A stretch of DNA of 15,643 nucleotides, taken from NCBI GenBank assembly GCA_019232735.1, contig JAFANL010000004.1, positions 1 through 15,643 of the forward strand, in the 5' to 3' direction. Positions 1-6,699 of this stretch are shown one piece after another. The notes under the pieces were generated by a model, which was not told the DNA's origin, did not search any database, and saw only the letters and a list, made by a program, of their open reading frames with translations. Within the stretch, counting starts at the first letter, position 1; every line of letters starts with the position of its first letter. The translations under genes were made by a program, and so were the position numbers. This DNA is from Aquitalea sp. (lineage in GTDB: Bacteria > Pseudomonadota > Gammaproteobacteria > Burkholderiales > Chromobacteriaceae).

Positions 1-46
1 ACCCTTGCAGCACATAAATATTGATAACACTGGCAGCGACAACATC

Positions 47-643
47 ATGACCCCAAGCGATACCCGTATTTACCTGGCATCCGGCAGCCCGCGTCGTCGC
101 GAACTGCTGGAACAGCTGGGCGTGCATCTGGAACGCATTCACGCTGATATCGACGAAGTCGTCTTGCCCGGTGAAGCCGCCGTGGCTTATACCGAGCGCC
201 TGGCACGCGAGAAAGCCGCTGCTGGCTGGGCCGTGGTACAAAACTGCGGCTTGCCGTCGCGCCCGCTGCTGTCCGCCGATACCACCGTGGTACTGGACGG
301 AGAAATCTTCGGCAAGCCGGCTGATGCTGCCGATGCCGCGCGCATGCTGCGTGCCTTTTCCGGCCGTAGCCATCAGGTGGTCACCAGTGTGGCCATCCGT
401 CAGGACGAGCGTGTCGAGCTGCGCACCAGTGTTACCGAGGTGCATTTCCGCGCGCTGAGCGATGCGGACATCCAGCGCTATATCGACAGTGGCGAACCCT
501 TCGACAAGGCGGGTGCCTATGGCATCCAGGGCCTGGCCGCCGTATTCATCGACCACATCGCCGGCAGCTATACCGGGGTGATGGGCCTGCCGATGTTTGA
601 AACCGCAGAGCTGCTGGGCCTGTTTGGCCACCAGTTCCCTTAA
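47..643 (+). CDS. maf: Maf/YhdE-type nucleotide pyrophosphatase
   Basis: 198 residues, cytoplasmic. The Maf family hydrolyses nucleoside triphosphates to monophosphates plus pyrophosphate; the YhdE branch prefers dTTP and UTP and is thought to clean non-canonical nucleotides from the pool. The N-terminal phosphate-binding motif ASGSPRRREL (about residues 11-20), the block SADTTVVLDGEIFGKP with the likely general base D78, and DKAGAYGIQG near residue 150 all resemble E. coli YhdE rather than the YceF branch. I chose ATG 47: an in-frame TTG at 5 would add 14 residues with no family resemblance, whereas homologues begin just before the YLASGSPRR segment. Only 16 bases separate it from rng, so the two are probably cotranscribed, as maf and rng are in E. 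coli. What lies upstream is outside the window. Confidence 0.93.
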   Translation: MTPSDTRIYLASGSPRRRELLEQLGVHLERIHADIDEVVLPGEAAVAYTERLAREKAAAGWAVVQNCGLPSRPLLSADTTVVLDGEIFGKPADAADAARMLRAFSGRSHQVVTSVAIRQDERVELRTSVTEVHFRALSDADIQRYIDSGEPFDKAGAYGIQGLAAVFIDHIAGSYTGVMGLPMFETAELLGLFGHQFP

Positions 644-645
644 TC

Positions 646-653
646 AAGGAGGA
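646..653 (+). promoter_or_regulatory. Strong Shine-Dalgarno for rng
   Basis: AAGGAGGA lies six bases before ATG 660. This near-perfect ribosome binding site, in the short gap after the maf stop, fixes the rng start and rules out the in-frame upstream extension inside maf. Confidence 0.85.
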
Positions 654-659
654 AAGACC

Positions 660-2156
660 ATGCTGCATCAGTCCATTCCTCTGCCGCGCGATATCCAGCG
701 CCCCAAGGAACAGATCCTCGTCAACATCACCCCGCAGGAAACCCGGGTGGCGGTGCTGGAGGACTCCATCGTGCAGGAGCTGCACGTGGAACGCGCCGCC
801 AGCCGCGGCATTGTCGGCAACATCTATCTGGGTCAGGTCAAGCGCGTGCTGCCCGGCATGCAGAGTGCCTTCATCGAGATTGGCCTGGAGCGGGCCGCCT
901 TCCTGCACATCGCTGATGTGCTGGAGCAGCGCCAGCATCCCACCGAGCCGCAGCGCATTGAAAAAATGCTGTTCGAAGGCCAGACCGTACTGGTGCAGGT
1001 GATCAAGGACCCGATCGGCACCAAGGGGGCAAGGCTGTCCACCCAGATGTCGCTGGCCGGGCGTTTCCTGGTGCATCTGCCGCAGGAAGAGCACATCGGC
1101 ATCTCGCAGAAGATCGAGAGCGAGTCCGAACGCCACAGCCTGAAGGCGCGGCTGGAAAAACTGTTGCCGCCGGATACGCCGCGCGGCTACATCATCCGTA
1201 CCAGTGCCGAAACCGCCAGCAATGACGAGCTGCAGGCCGATATCGAATATCTGTCCAAGCTGTGGGCCGATATCCGCCACAAATCGCAGCATCTGCCGGC
1301 GCAAAGCCTGCTGTACGAGGACCTGCCGCTGGCGGTACGCGTGCTGCGCGACATGGTGAGCGATACCACCGAGCATGTGATTGTCGACTCGACGGAAAAC
1401 TACAGCCGCATGGTGGAATTTGCCGAGCAGTATGTACAGTCGGCCGTGCGCAAGATCGAGCGCTATTCCGGCGAACGGCCGCTGTTCGAGCTGTTCTCCA
1501 TCGAGGCGGAAATCGACAAGGCGCTATCGCGGCGGGTGAACCTGAAGTTTGGCGGTTACCTGATCATCGACCAGACCGAGGCGATGACCACCATCGACGT
1601 CAATACCGGCGGCTTTGTCGGCAACCGCAATTTCGATGAAACCATCTTCAAGACCAATCTGGAAGCCACCCAGGCCATTGCGCGCCAGCTGCGTTTGCGC
1701 AATCTGGGCGGCATCATCATTGTCGATTTCATCGACATGGATAATGAAGAGCATCAGATGGCGGTGCTGACCGAAGTGGCCAAGGCGCTGGCGCGCGACC
1801 GAACCCGCGTCACCCTTAACGGCTTTACCAGCCTGGGTCTGGTGGAAATTACCCGCAAGCGTACCCGCGAAAGCCTGGCCCATGTCTTGTGCGAACCCTG
1901 CCCCACCTGCCAGGGTCGTGGCGAAATCAAGACCGCCCAGACCGTGTGTTATGAGGTACAGCGCGAGATCGTGCGTGAGGCGCGCCAGTTCGATGCCAAG
2001 GGCTATCGCATCCTGGCGGCCCAGCCGGTGATCGACATGTTCCTGGACGAGGAGTCGCAAAGCCTGGCCATGCTGGTGGACTTCATCGGCAAGCCGATTT
2101 CGCTATCGGTGGAATCCACCTATACCCAGGAACAGTTTGACGTTGTCTTGTTGTAA
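660..2156 (+). CDS. rng: Ribonuclease G
   Basis: 498 residues (E. coli RNase G has 489). This endoribonuclease of the RNase E/G family matures the 5' end of 16S rRNA and takes part in mRNA decay. In order: an N-terminal S1 RNA-binding part (about 35-125, including GNIYLGQVKRVLPGMQSAFIEIG written here in two parts: GNIYLGQVKRVL, then PGMQSAFIEIG), the RNase H-like and DNase I-like catalytic region with the two metal-binding aspartates D313 (TIDVNTGG) and D356 (VDFIDMD), spaced 43 apart as in RNase E D303/D346, and the zinc-link motif C414-P-T-C417 used for dimer formation. It ends soon after this region, with no long C-terminal degradosome scaffold, which identifies RNase G rather than RNase E. 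The C-terminus (GKPISLSVE, YTQEQFD) closely resembles E. coli RNase G. It is second gene of a maf-rng pair. Confidence 0.96.
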   Translation: MLHQSIPLPRDIQRPKEQILVNITPQETRVAVLEDSIVQELHVERAASRGIVGNIYLGQVKRVLPGMQSAFIEIGLERAAFLHIADVLEQRQHPTEPQRIEKMLFEGQTVLVQVIKDPIGTKGARLSTQMSLAGRFLVHLPQEEHIGISQKIESESERHSLKARLEKLLPPDTPRGYIIRTSAETASNDELQADIEYLSKLWADIRHKSQHLPAQSLLYEDLPLAVRVLRDMVSDTTEHVIVDSTENYSRMVEFAEQYVQSAVRKIERYSGERPLFELFSIEAEIDKALSRRVNLKFGGYLIIDQTEAMTTIDVNTGGFVGNRNFDETIFKTNLEATQAIARQLRLRNLGGIIIVDFIDMDNEEHQMAVLTEVAKALARDRTRVTLNGFTSLGLVEITRKRTRESLAHVLCEPCPTCQGRGEIKTAQTVCYEVQREIVREARQFDAKGYRILAAQPVIDMFLDEESQSLAMLVDFIGKPISLSVESTYTQEQFDVVLL

Positions 2157-2162
2157 TCGCCG

Positions 2163-2180
2163 GCCCGGCATGGCCCGGGC
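2163..2180 (+). repeat. GC hairpin after rng
   Basis: GCCCGG (2163-2168) and CCGGGC (2175-2180) form a six-pair hairpin between the rng stop and cysE. It has no T tract, so it is not a classical intrinsic terminator. It may be a processing or pausing structure, or chance in GC-rich DNA. Confidence 0.3.
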
Positions 2181-2203
2181 TGCGTGGTAATGGAGTGGCA
2201 AGT

Positions 2204-2986
2204 ATGAACCAACAATCCGGCGATGCCCTGTGGCTCGCCATCTTGCAGGAAGCTGAACAGGCCGCGCGTGACGAGCCGATGCTGGCCAGTTTTCTGCACA
2301 TGACGGTATTGCGGCACAGCACGCTGGAAGACGTGCTGGCCTTTCACCTGTCCAGCAAGCTGGCCAGCCCGGTGATGGACGCGCGCGCCCTGATGGAGCT
2401 GTTCCGCGAGGCCCTGGCCTCGGACCCCATCATCAGCGCCTCGGCACGGGCGGACATCCGTGCCTGTTTCGAGCGTGATCCGGCCTGTGACAGTTACTCC
2501 ACGCCGCTGCTGTATTTCAAGGGCTTTCATGCCCTGCAAAGCCAGCGCATCACCCACTGGCTGTGGCAGCAGCAACGCAAGACGCTGGCGCTGTTTTTGC
2601 AGAACCGCATTTCCGAAGTGACCGGGGCAGACATCCATCCGGCAGCGCATATCGGTCAGGGCGTGATGCTGGATCACGGCACCGCGCTGGTGGTGGGCGA
2701 AACCGCCGTCATCGGCAATAACGTGTCCATCCTGCATGGCGTGACGCTGGGTGGCTCCGGCAAGGATCGCGGCGATCGCCATCCCAAGATTGGCGACGGC
2801 GTGATGCTGGGGGCCGGTGCTGCGGTGCTGGGCAATATCCGCGTGGGCGACTGTGCCAAGGTGGGGGCGGGCAGCGTGGTGCTGGAAGACGTGCCGCCGC
2901 ATACCACGGTGGCCGGTGTGCCGGCGCGCATCGTGGCCCAGGTGAATGAAGGCATGCCTTCACTAGACATGGACCAGCGCGTGTGA
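2204..2986 (+). CDS. cysE: Serine O-acetyltransferase
   Basis: 260 residues. CysE transfers acetyl from acetyl-CoA to L-serine to make O-acetylserine, the committed step of cysteine synthesis in the cytoplasm. It has the usual all-helical N-terminal domain (about 1-140) and a left-handed beta-helix of hexapeptide repeats (about 141-240). The catalytic pair D143 and H158 (DIHPAAHIGQG...MLDH) has the same numbering as in E. coli, and GDRHPKIGDGV and AGVPARIV are also present. GGAG at 2192-2195, eight bases before ATG 2204, supports this start over the in-frame GTG 2195. The protein stops at ...SLDMDQRV, about 13 residues short of E. coli CysE, so the C-terminal tail ending in isoleucine that docks into cysteine synthase is absent. 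The stop overlaps the start of the next gene by one base. Confidence 0.95.
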   Translation: MNQQSGDALWLAILQEAEQAARDEPMLASFLHMTVLRHSTLEDVLAFHLSSKLASPVMDARALMELFREALASDPIISASARADIRACFERDPACDSYSTPLLYFKGFHALQSQRITHWLWQQQRKTLALFLQNRISEVTGADIHPAAHIGQGVMLDHGTALVVGETAVIGNNVSILHGVTLGGSGKDRGDRHPKIGDGVMLGAGAAVLGNIRVGDCAKVGAGSVVLEDVPPHTTVAGVPARIVAQVNEGMPSLDMDQRV

Positions 2987-3768
2987 TGTCGGGCGACTCC
3001 TCCCTGCACTTGCTGACCGGGCCAGCTGGCGCGCAGGCCTTGCGTCAGCTGCTGCCTGCACAGGAAGTGCTGGAGGTGGTCGAGGACTTTGCCCATGGAC
3101 CACTGGCCGATGCCGACACCATCGATCCGCAGTTGCGGTTGGCCTGGTGGAACCGGCTGTGGTGGGCACTGAACTGGTGGCCGGATCTGGACGAGGCCTT
3201 CCAGCGCGATTACTGGCAATGCCGCAAGCGGCTGTTCCGCGCTTTCTCACAGCGTCAGCCCTTGTGCCTGTGGCTGGGGGATGGTGCCCACGATAGGCTG
3301 CTGCTGGACATGCTGTGCGCCCATGCTCATGCAGCGCAGCCGCTGGCCGTGGTGGAAATCAGCGGCCGGGTGCCGTGCAGCCATCATGGCTATGTGGCAT
3401 TGGGCATGTGTGATGCGGATGCCTTGCGCCCCTTGTTGGGCACCGCTCGCCGGCTATCGGCAGAGCAAAGACAGGCCCACGCGGCCGAATGGGCACACTG
3501 GCAGCAGCAGGGGCAGGGCTGGCGCGAACTGCATGATGCCGCCCTGGTGGAATATCCGGCTTCCTGTTTTGACGCCGCCTTGCTGGAAGCGCTGCGCCGT
3601 CATGGCCCGCAGCCGGCAGCCCGGCTGGCAGGCTGGGTGATGGGGCAGCACACGACGGCCTTTGTGCCAGACAACTATCTGTTGTGGCGTCTGTCGACAC
3701 TGGCGGATGCCGGGCTTGTGGTGCTGATGCCGCAGCCAGAAGGCCCGCCAGAGGTCGCTTTGCGTTGA
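2986..3768 (+). CDS. DUF1835 domain protein
   Basis: 260 residues, function unknown, predicted soluble. The N-terminus (LHLLTGPAGAQALRQLL, then VVEDFAHGPLAD) has the layout of DUF1835: a 'H-x-x-x-G' strand, a helix, then a strand ending in D-x-x-x-GP. The C-terminal part (about 180-250, VEYPASCFDAALLEALRRHG then NYLLWRLSTLADAGLV) resembles the DUF3658 partner domain often fused to it. The middle is tryptophan-rich (WWNRLWWALNWWPDLD), unusual for a soluble protein. The start ATG 2986 shares its A with the cysE stop (TGATG), so translation is probably coupled to cysE. An in-frame GTG one codon earlier is less likely. Coupling suggests coexpression with cysteine synthesis, but no biochemical role can be read from the sequence. 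Confidence 0.75.
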   Translation: MSGDSSLHLLTGPAGAQALRQLLPAQEVLEVVEDFAHGPLADADTIDPQLRLAWWNRLWWALNWWPDLDEAFQRDYWQCRKRLFRAFSQRQPLCLWLGDGAHDRLLLDMLCAHAHAAQPLAVVEISGRVPCSHHGYVALGMCDADALRPLLGTARRLSAEQRQAHAAEWAHWQQQGQGWRELHDAALVEYPASCFDAALLEALRRHGPQPAARLAGWVMGQHTTAFVPDNYLLWRLSTLADAGLVVLMPQPEGPPEVALR

Positions 3769-3807
3769 AAATGGCCGACTCGGCTATGCCTGCCGCAGCG
3801 CTGCAGG

Positions 3808-3813
3808 TAGAAT
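3808..3813 (+). promoter_or_regulatory. Candidate -10 box for the oxygenase leader
   Basis: TAGAAT in the gap after the DUF1835 gene resembles a sigma-70 -10 box. I see no convincing -35 at the right distance. If used, it would give a 5' leader of about 135 bases containing the inverted repeat at 3858-3932. Confidence 0.3.
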
Positions 3814-3857
3814 CCGCCGCCGTGGTCCGTCCCGATTTTGCCTGACGGCTACTTCGA

Positions 3858-3932
3858 GCCTGTTAACACGATGTGTTGTGCGGCGTAGGTCCTATCCACA
3901 CCCGCCGCCGTGAAAAAATAGCGTTAACAGGC
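3858..3932 (+). repeat. Nested inverted repeat in oxygenase leader
   Basis: Perfect 10-base arms GCCTGTTAAC (3858-3867) and GTTAACAGGC (3923-3932) enclose 55 bases. Inside them a second pair, GCGGCG (3880-3885) and CGCCGC (3903-3908), can form a nested stem. The outer right arm ends eight bases before the AAGGA ribosome binding site (3941-3945) of the oxygenase gene. The arrangement suggests a folded 5' untranslated RNA, or a protein-binding element, acting on the gene downstream. I cannot match it to a named riboswitch or RNA family from memory. Confidence 0.5.
3871..3888 (+). CDS. Possible leader peptide MCCAA
   Basis: A five-codon frame ATG TGT TGT GCG GCG TAG lies inside the inverted repeat, starting three bases after its left arm. 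Its two GCG codons form most of the left arm of the inner stem, so a ribosome stalled or moving on it would change the fold. There is no clear Shine-Dalgarno. Tandem cysteine codons are a feature of known cysteine-responsive leader peptides, but a frame this short can easily arise by chance. Confidence 0.2.
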   Translation: MCCAA

Positions 3933-3954
3933 CCTATTGCAAGGATTCCCCTCC

Positions 3955-4797
3955 ATGAACGTCCGCGTTGTCGACTACCGCGCAGCCGATGCTGCCGAAC
4001 AATTCACCCGTTCCCTGCACGAAACCGGATTTGGCGTGCTGGTCAACCACCCCATCGACCAGCAACGGGTCGAGAAGATCTACACCGACTGGCTGGCCTT
4101 CTTTGATACCCCGCAAAAGCATGATTACGCCTTTTCGGTAGCGAAGCAGGATGGCTACTTTTCCCCGGAGATTTCCGAAACGGCCAAGGGTGCCAGCGTC
4201 AAGGACATCAAGGAATACTTCCACATCTACCCTTGGGGCCGGGTGCCACCGCAACTGGCTGATGATGCCCGCCACTATTACGCCAGCGCCAATGCCTTGG
4301 CACGTGAGCTGTTGGGCTGGGTGCAGCAATACACGCCAGCCGATATCGCCGCCTGTTACAGCGAATCCCTGCCGGCCATGATTGAAAACAGCCAGCAGAC
4401 CTTGCTGCGCGTGCTGCGTTATCCGCCACTGACCGGGGAGGAGCCGGCGGGATCGCTGCGCGCAGCAGCCCACGGTGATATCAATATGCTCACCATCCTG
4501 CCGGCGGCCAATGAGCCTGGCTTGCAGGTGCAGGACCAGAGTGGTGCCTGGGTGGATGTGCCTTGCGATTTCGGCATGCTGATCATCAATATCGGCGACA
4601 TGTTGCAGGAGGCCTCACGCGGCTACTACCCGTCCACCCAGCATCGGGTGGTCAACCCGCAGGGTGAGGCCGCACGGAAGAGCCGGGTGTCCCTGCCCTT
4701 GTTCCTGCACCCGCGGCCCGAAGTTGTGCTATCCGAACGACATACCGCAGGCAGTTATCTGGATGAGCGATTGCGGGAGCTGGGTGTCAAAATGTAA
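3955..4797 (+). CDS. Isopenicillin N synthase-like Fe(II)/2-oxoglutarate oxygenase
   Basis: 280 residues, predicted cytoplasmic. The N-terminal DIOX_N-like part (VDYRAADAAEQF, then TGFGVLVNHPID) is followed by the double-stranded beta-helix core. Fe(II) ligands are visible as H173-x-D175 (AAHGDINMLTIL) and H230 (STQHRVV); R244-V-S246 is the RxS motif that binds 2-oxoglutarate carboxylate in this family. The segment NIGDMLQEASRGYYPSTQHRV (read as NIGDMLQEAS and GYYPSTQHRV) is typical of the isopenicillin N synthase family. Many bacterial members have no known substrate, and no biosynthetic genes flank this one, so the substrate cannot be named. ATG 3955 is chosen because AAGGA (3941-3945) lies nine bases before it. 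It is probably a single-gene unit, with its own leader and terminator. Confidence 0.88.
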   Translation: MNVRVVDYRAADAAEQFTRSLHETGFGVLVNHPIDQQRVEKIYTDWLAFFDTPQKHDYAFSVAKQDGYFSPEISETAKGASVKDIKEYFHIYPWGRVPPQLADDARHYYASANALARELLGWVQQYTPADIAACYSESLPAMIENSQQTLLRVLRYPPLTGEEPAGSLRAAAHGDINMLTILPAANEPGLQVQDQSGAWVDVPCDFGMLIINIGDMLQEASRGYYPSTQHRVVNPQGEAARKSRVSLPLFLHPRPEVVLSERHTAGSYLDERLRELGVKM

Positions 4798-4806
4798 AAC
4801 CACCAG

Positions 4807-4833
4807 CAAGGTGTTAATTAAATTAATACCTTG
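4807..4833 (+). repeat. AT-rich hairpin before terminator
   Basis: Arms 4807-4817 and 4823-4833 form 11 pairs (one G-T wobble) with a five-base loop. It starts ten bases after the oxygenase stop and is followed 12 bases later by the intrinsic terminator. It could protect the mRNA 3' end or act as a secondary terminator. Confidence 0.55.
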
Positions 4834-4844
4834 TAAATAACGGT

Positions 4845-4867
4845 AAATGCCCTTCGGGGCATTTTTT
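4845..4867 (+). terminator. Intrinsic terminator of the oxygenase gene
   Basis: AAATGCCC (4845-4852), loop TTCG, GGGCATTT (4857-4864), with the T run continuing to 4867. An eight-pair stem capped by a stable UUCG tetraloop and followed by a T tract is a textbook Rho-independent terminator. Confidence 0.92.
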
Positions 4868-4913
4868 ATACCTGCTAGGGTGGCTCTGTTTTAATTGTCA
4901 GGCGAGTTTCAAG

Positions 4914-5534
4914 GTGAAATATCTGCGGTATCTCCTCATGGCACCTGTCGTGCTGGCATCAAGCGGCTGCAGCCTGATTACCTCTCCACTGGTGGCTGGG
5001 GTACAGCTGGCCAGTACTACGGTTACTTCCATGGCCAATATGGCCCCCAATAGCAGTACCACGGGGATGGCTCATCCGCATGAGGAACTGCACAATATCT
5101 GTATCGAGCTTAATTCCAGCGTGATCATGCCTGACTTTATTCCCGAACTGCAAAAGCAGCTGCGCGAGCGGGAACTGGAAAGCCGGATTTATGCGGTGGG
5201 AATGGCACCATCCGATTGTGAGGCAGTGTTGTATTACACGGTATTAACGCAATGGGGATCACCATTATTCAGTGATGACCTGCATCCGTATATTACCGAT
5301 ATGAGTTTGCTGCTGAAAAAGAATGGCAAGGTATTGGCCAATGCCTCATACCGGCTGGATGGCCTGGCTTATGACAAGTGGAGTTCAACCGGCAAGAAAT
5401 TGTCGCCCTTGCTCAGCAAGATGTTCTCGGCGGAAAACATGGCCTTGTGGCAGAGTGGTGATGCGACAATGAATGGAGCAGCCCGCTTCGAACAAGATGT
5501 AGCAAAGCGGGCAGCAACGACTACCAGAAATTGA
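4914..5534 (+). CDS. Predicted lipoprotein, Sbal_3080-like
   Basis: 206 residues from GTG 4914. The N-terminus (MKYLRYLLMAPVVLASSGCS) looks like a lipoprotein signal peptide: a basic start, a hydrophobic core, then C19 as the likely lipidation site. The preceding S-S-G is an imperfect lipobox, because the -3 position is serine. The mature part begins with a low-complexity Ser/Thr/Met stretch, followed by NICIELNSSVIMPDFIPELQ, a Cys at about residue 101 (SDCEAVLYYTVL) and YITDMSLLLKKNGKVLANASY. This order recalls the small proteobacterial Sbal_3080-type lipoproteins of unknown function; the match is from memory and tentative. The start codon GTG has only a weak upstream AGGCGAG. The gene has a lower GC content than its distant neighbours and overlaps the 3' end of flgH on the opposite strand by 14 bases. 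Confidence 0.7.
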   Translation: MKYLRYLLMAPVVLASSGCSLITSPLVAGVQLASTTVTSMANMAPNSSTTGMAHPHEELHNICIELNSSVIMPDFIPELQKQLRERELESRIYAVGMAPSDCEAVLYYTVLTQWGSPLFSDDLHPYITDMSLLLKKNGKVLANASYRLDGLAYDKWSSTGKKLSPLLSKMFSAENMALWQSGDATMNGAARFEQDVAKRAATTTRN

Positions 5535-6210
5535 TGAGACCCGCGAAGAAGCGCTGGGCATCCGTTTGCGTGGCCACATCGGTGGCAACGCCATTGATGA
5601 CCTGTTCAATCCGGGCATCCCCCACATCCGAAGACGAGACGACATTCCCTACCTTGATGTCGCGCTTATTCACAATGCCAGAAAAACGCAGCACGGTGGT
5701 ATTACCACTGGCGGCTACGGCTTTCTCACCAGCGATTGCCATATAACCATTGGGCAATATATCGGTGACCGATACCATCAGGCTGCCGCTGATCTGGTTG
5801 GTATTGGTGACCTGGCCCACACCTTTCAAGCTACTGCTACCAGAGGCTTTGCCACTGTAATTGAATATTTCCTTCAGTAGGCCACCCATGGATGAAAGCG
5901 CACCCGGACCGGTTTCCGCAATGGTCGAATTGCGGCTGGTGGTGGTGTTGGCATTGTTGCTGGAGCTCAGGTTCTCCGCAATATTGATTTTCAATGCATC
6001 GCCTACGCGATTGGCAATCGGCTCTTCAAATAGCAGCATGGAACGATTGGGCTGATAAATGGAACCAGGACTGTCTTCTACGGCCACCGGTGTATATTGC
6101 GGTCGGATATGAACTGGTGCGGTGACCAGTTTTTGCGGAGATGAAGCGCAGCCACTTATCAGACTGCCCAGTGCAAGAAAAGCCGATATATGAATGACCA
6201 AGGGTTTCAT
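5521..6210 (-). CDS. flgH: Flagellar L-ring protein FlgH, isolated copy
   Basis: 229 residues, the usual FlgH length. FlgH is the outer-membrane lipoprotein that forms the L ring, the bushing around the flagellar rod. The signal peptide ends in the lipobox ISGC (C21). Family landmarks follow in order: GSIYQ, LLFEEPIANRVGDALKINIAEN, a Ser/Asn/Thr-rich stretch, GSLMVSVTDILPNGYMAIAGEK, LRFSGIVNKRDI, SSDVGDARIEQVINGVA and a C-terminal QRFFAGLINFW. These match FlgH from end to end, so the gene looks intact. No other flagellar gene lies nearby; flgH normally sits between flgG and flgI. It is read divergently from the 72-residue peptide gene and convergently with the lipoprotein gene. AAAGAGAG just upstream on the minus strand serves as ribosome binding site. 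It may be a second copy or belong to a dispersed flagellar set. Confidence 0.88.
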   Translation of the reverse strand: MKPLVIHISAFLALGSLISGCASSPQKLVTAPVHIRPQYTPVAVEDSPGSIYQPNRSMLLFEEPIANRVGDALKINIAENLSSSNNANTTTSRNSTIAETGPGALSSMGGLLKEIFNYSGKASGSSSLKGVGQVTNTNQISGSLMVSVTDILPNGYMAIAGEKAVAASGNTTVLRFSGIVNKRDIKVGNVVSSSDVGDARIEQVINGVATDVATQTDAQRFFAGLINFW

Positions 6211-6402
6211 TTAGCTCTCTTTAATGGCTTATATTCTCCTTGTTATTTTATTCATTTAAATAGTTAATTACGGTGAAGGCAGTGAAAATAAGGTAAGAAA
6301 ATGTAAAGGAAATAGTGATCGCTCTTCACATTACATAACGTAAATTTACATACCGGCCGTAGCTGGCAGGGGAAGGTAAATAATGGCATGGGGGAGAACA
6401 AG
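6211..6402. promoter_or_regulatory. AT-rich divergent promoter region
   Basis: 192 bases between the divergent flgH and small-peptide genes, clearly AT-richer than the core genes. It contains a 10-base palindrome GTAAATTTAC (6340-6349). A possible plus-strand sigma-70 promoter is TTCACA (6325-6330) with TACATA (6347-6352), spacer 16. I find no FliA-type GCCGATAA box for flgH. The box assignments are weak; that the region carries both promoters is inferred from gene orientation. Confidence 0.45.
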
Positions 6403-6621
6403 ATGAACACCATCAATAGTAATGCCCACGCGCTATCCACCTATGGTGTGCTAAGGCGCGATCTGCAAACCGTGGCCGGGGATGTGGCGGCAACGGCAAA
6501 GTCAGTCGTACATGGGGTGACTGCGGGTAGCAGTGCCAGTGTCAATGCAGTGGGGAATGGCCTGACAGCGGTGGGTGACAGCATCGCCACCGTGGGGCGT
6601 ACCATCAATACCTACATCTGA
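6403..6621 (+). CDS. Small amphipathic peptide, unknown function
   Basis: 72 residues, not recognised. It is rich in Ala, Val, Gly, Ser and Thr, has few charged residues and no cysteine, signal peptide or long membrane segment. From about residue 24 onward hydrophobic residues recur every three or four positions (V24, V28, V35, V39, V47, V50, L54, V57, I61, V64, I68, I72), indicating one long amphipathic helix or coiled coil with small residues on the other face. ATG 6403 is preferred over ATG 6388 because GGGGGAG (6390-6396) lies six bases before it. The gene ends in tandem stops TGA TAA and is followed by an intrinsic terminator, which supports a real, separately transcribed gene. Possible roles are a phasin-like or surface-binding peptide, or a small secreted protein; none can be shown. 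Confidence 0.65.
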   Translation: MNTINSNAHALSTYGVLRRDLQTVAGDVAATAKSVVHGVTAGSSASVNAVGNGLTAVGDSIATVGRTINTYI

Positions 6622-6669
6622 TAATGGTGCAAGCTGGCATTGCGCAAGCACACTGCCAGCCACCGATCT

Positions 6670-6699
6670 GGCCGGGACGTGTCCCGGCCTTGTTTGTTT
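6670..6699 (+). terminator. Intrinsic terminator after the small peptide gene
   Basis: GGCCGGGA (6670-6677), loop CGTG, TCCCGGCC (6682-6689), then TTGTTTGTTT. An eight-pair GC stem with a T-rich tail closes the small-peptide transcript and insulates uvrD. Confidence 0.88.

Noticed and set aside
546..1376. Minus-strand open frame across the end of maf and start of rng
   Set aside because: Spans two well-supported plus-strand genes and has a low-complexity Gln/Leu/His composition typical of an antisense artefact.
2163..2180. Terminator between rng and cysE
   Set aside because: The hairpin is real but has no T tract, so it was listed only as a hairpin and not as a terminator.
3795..3804. Palindrome GCAGCGCTGC upstream of the oxygenase gene, considered as an operator or riboswitch piece
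   Set aside because: A ten-base GC palindrome is expected by chance in DNA of this composition, and no flanking structure supports it.
3873..4106. Plus-strand open frame overlapping the oxygenase start
   Set aside because: It starts with GTG inside the inverted repeat and reads the oxygenase gene out of frame, giving an Arg/Pro-rich product without domains.
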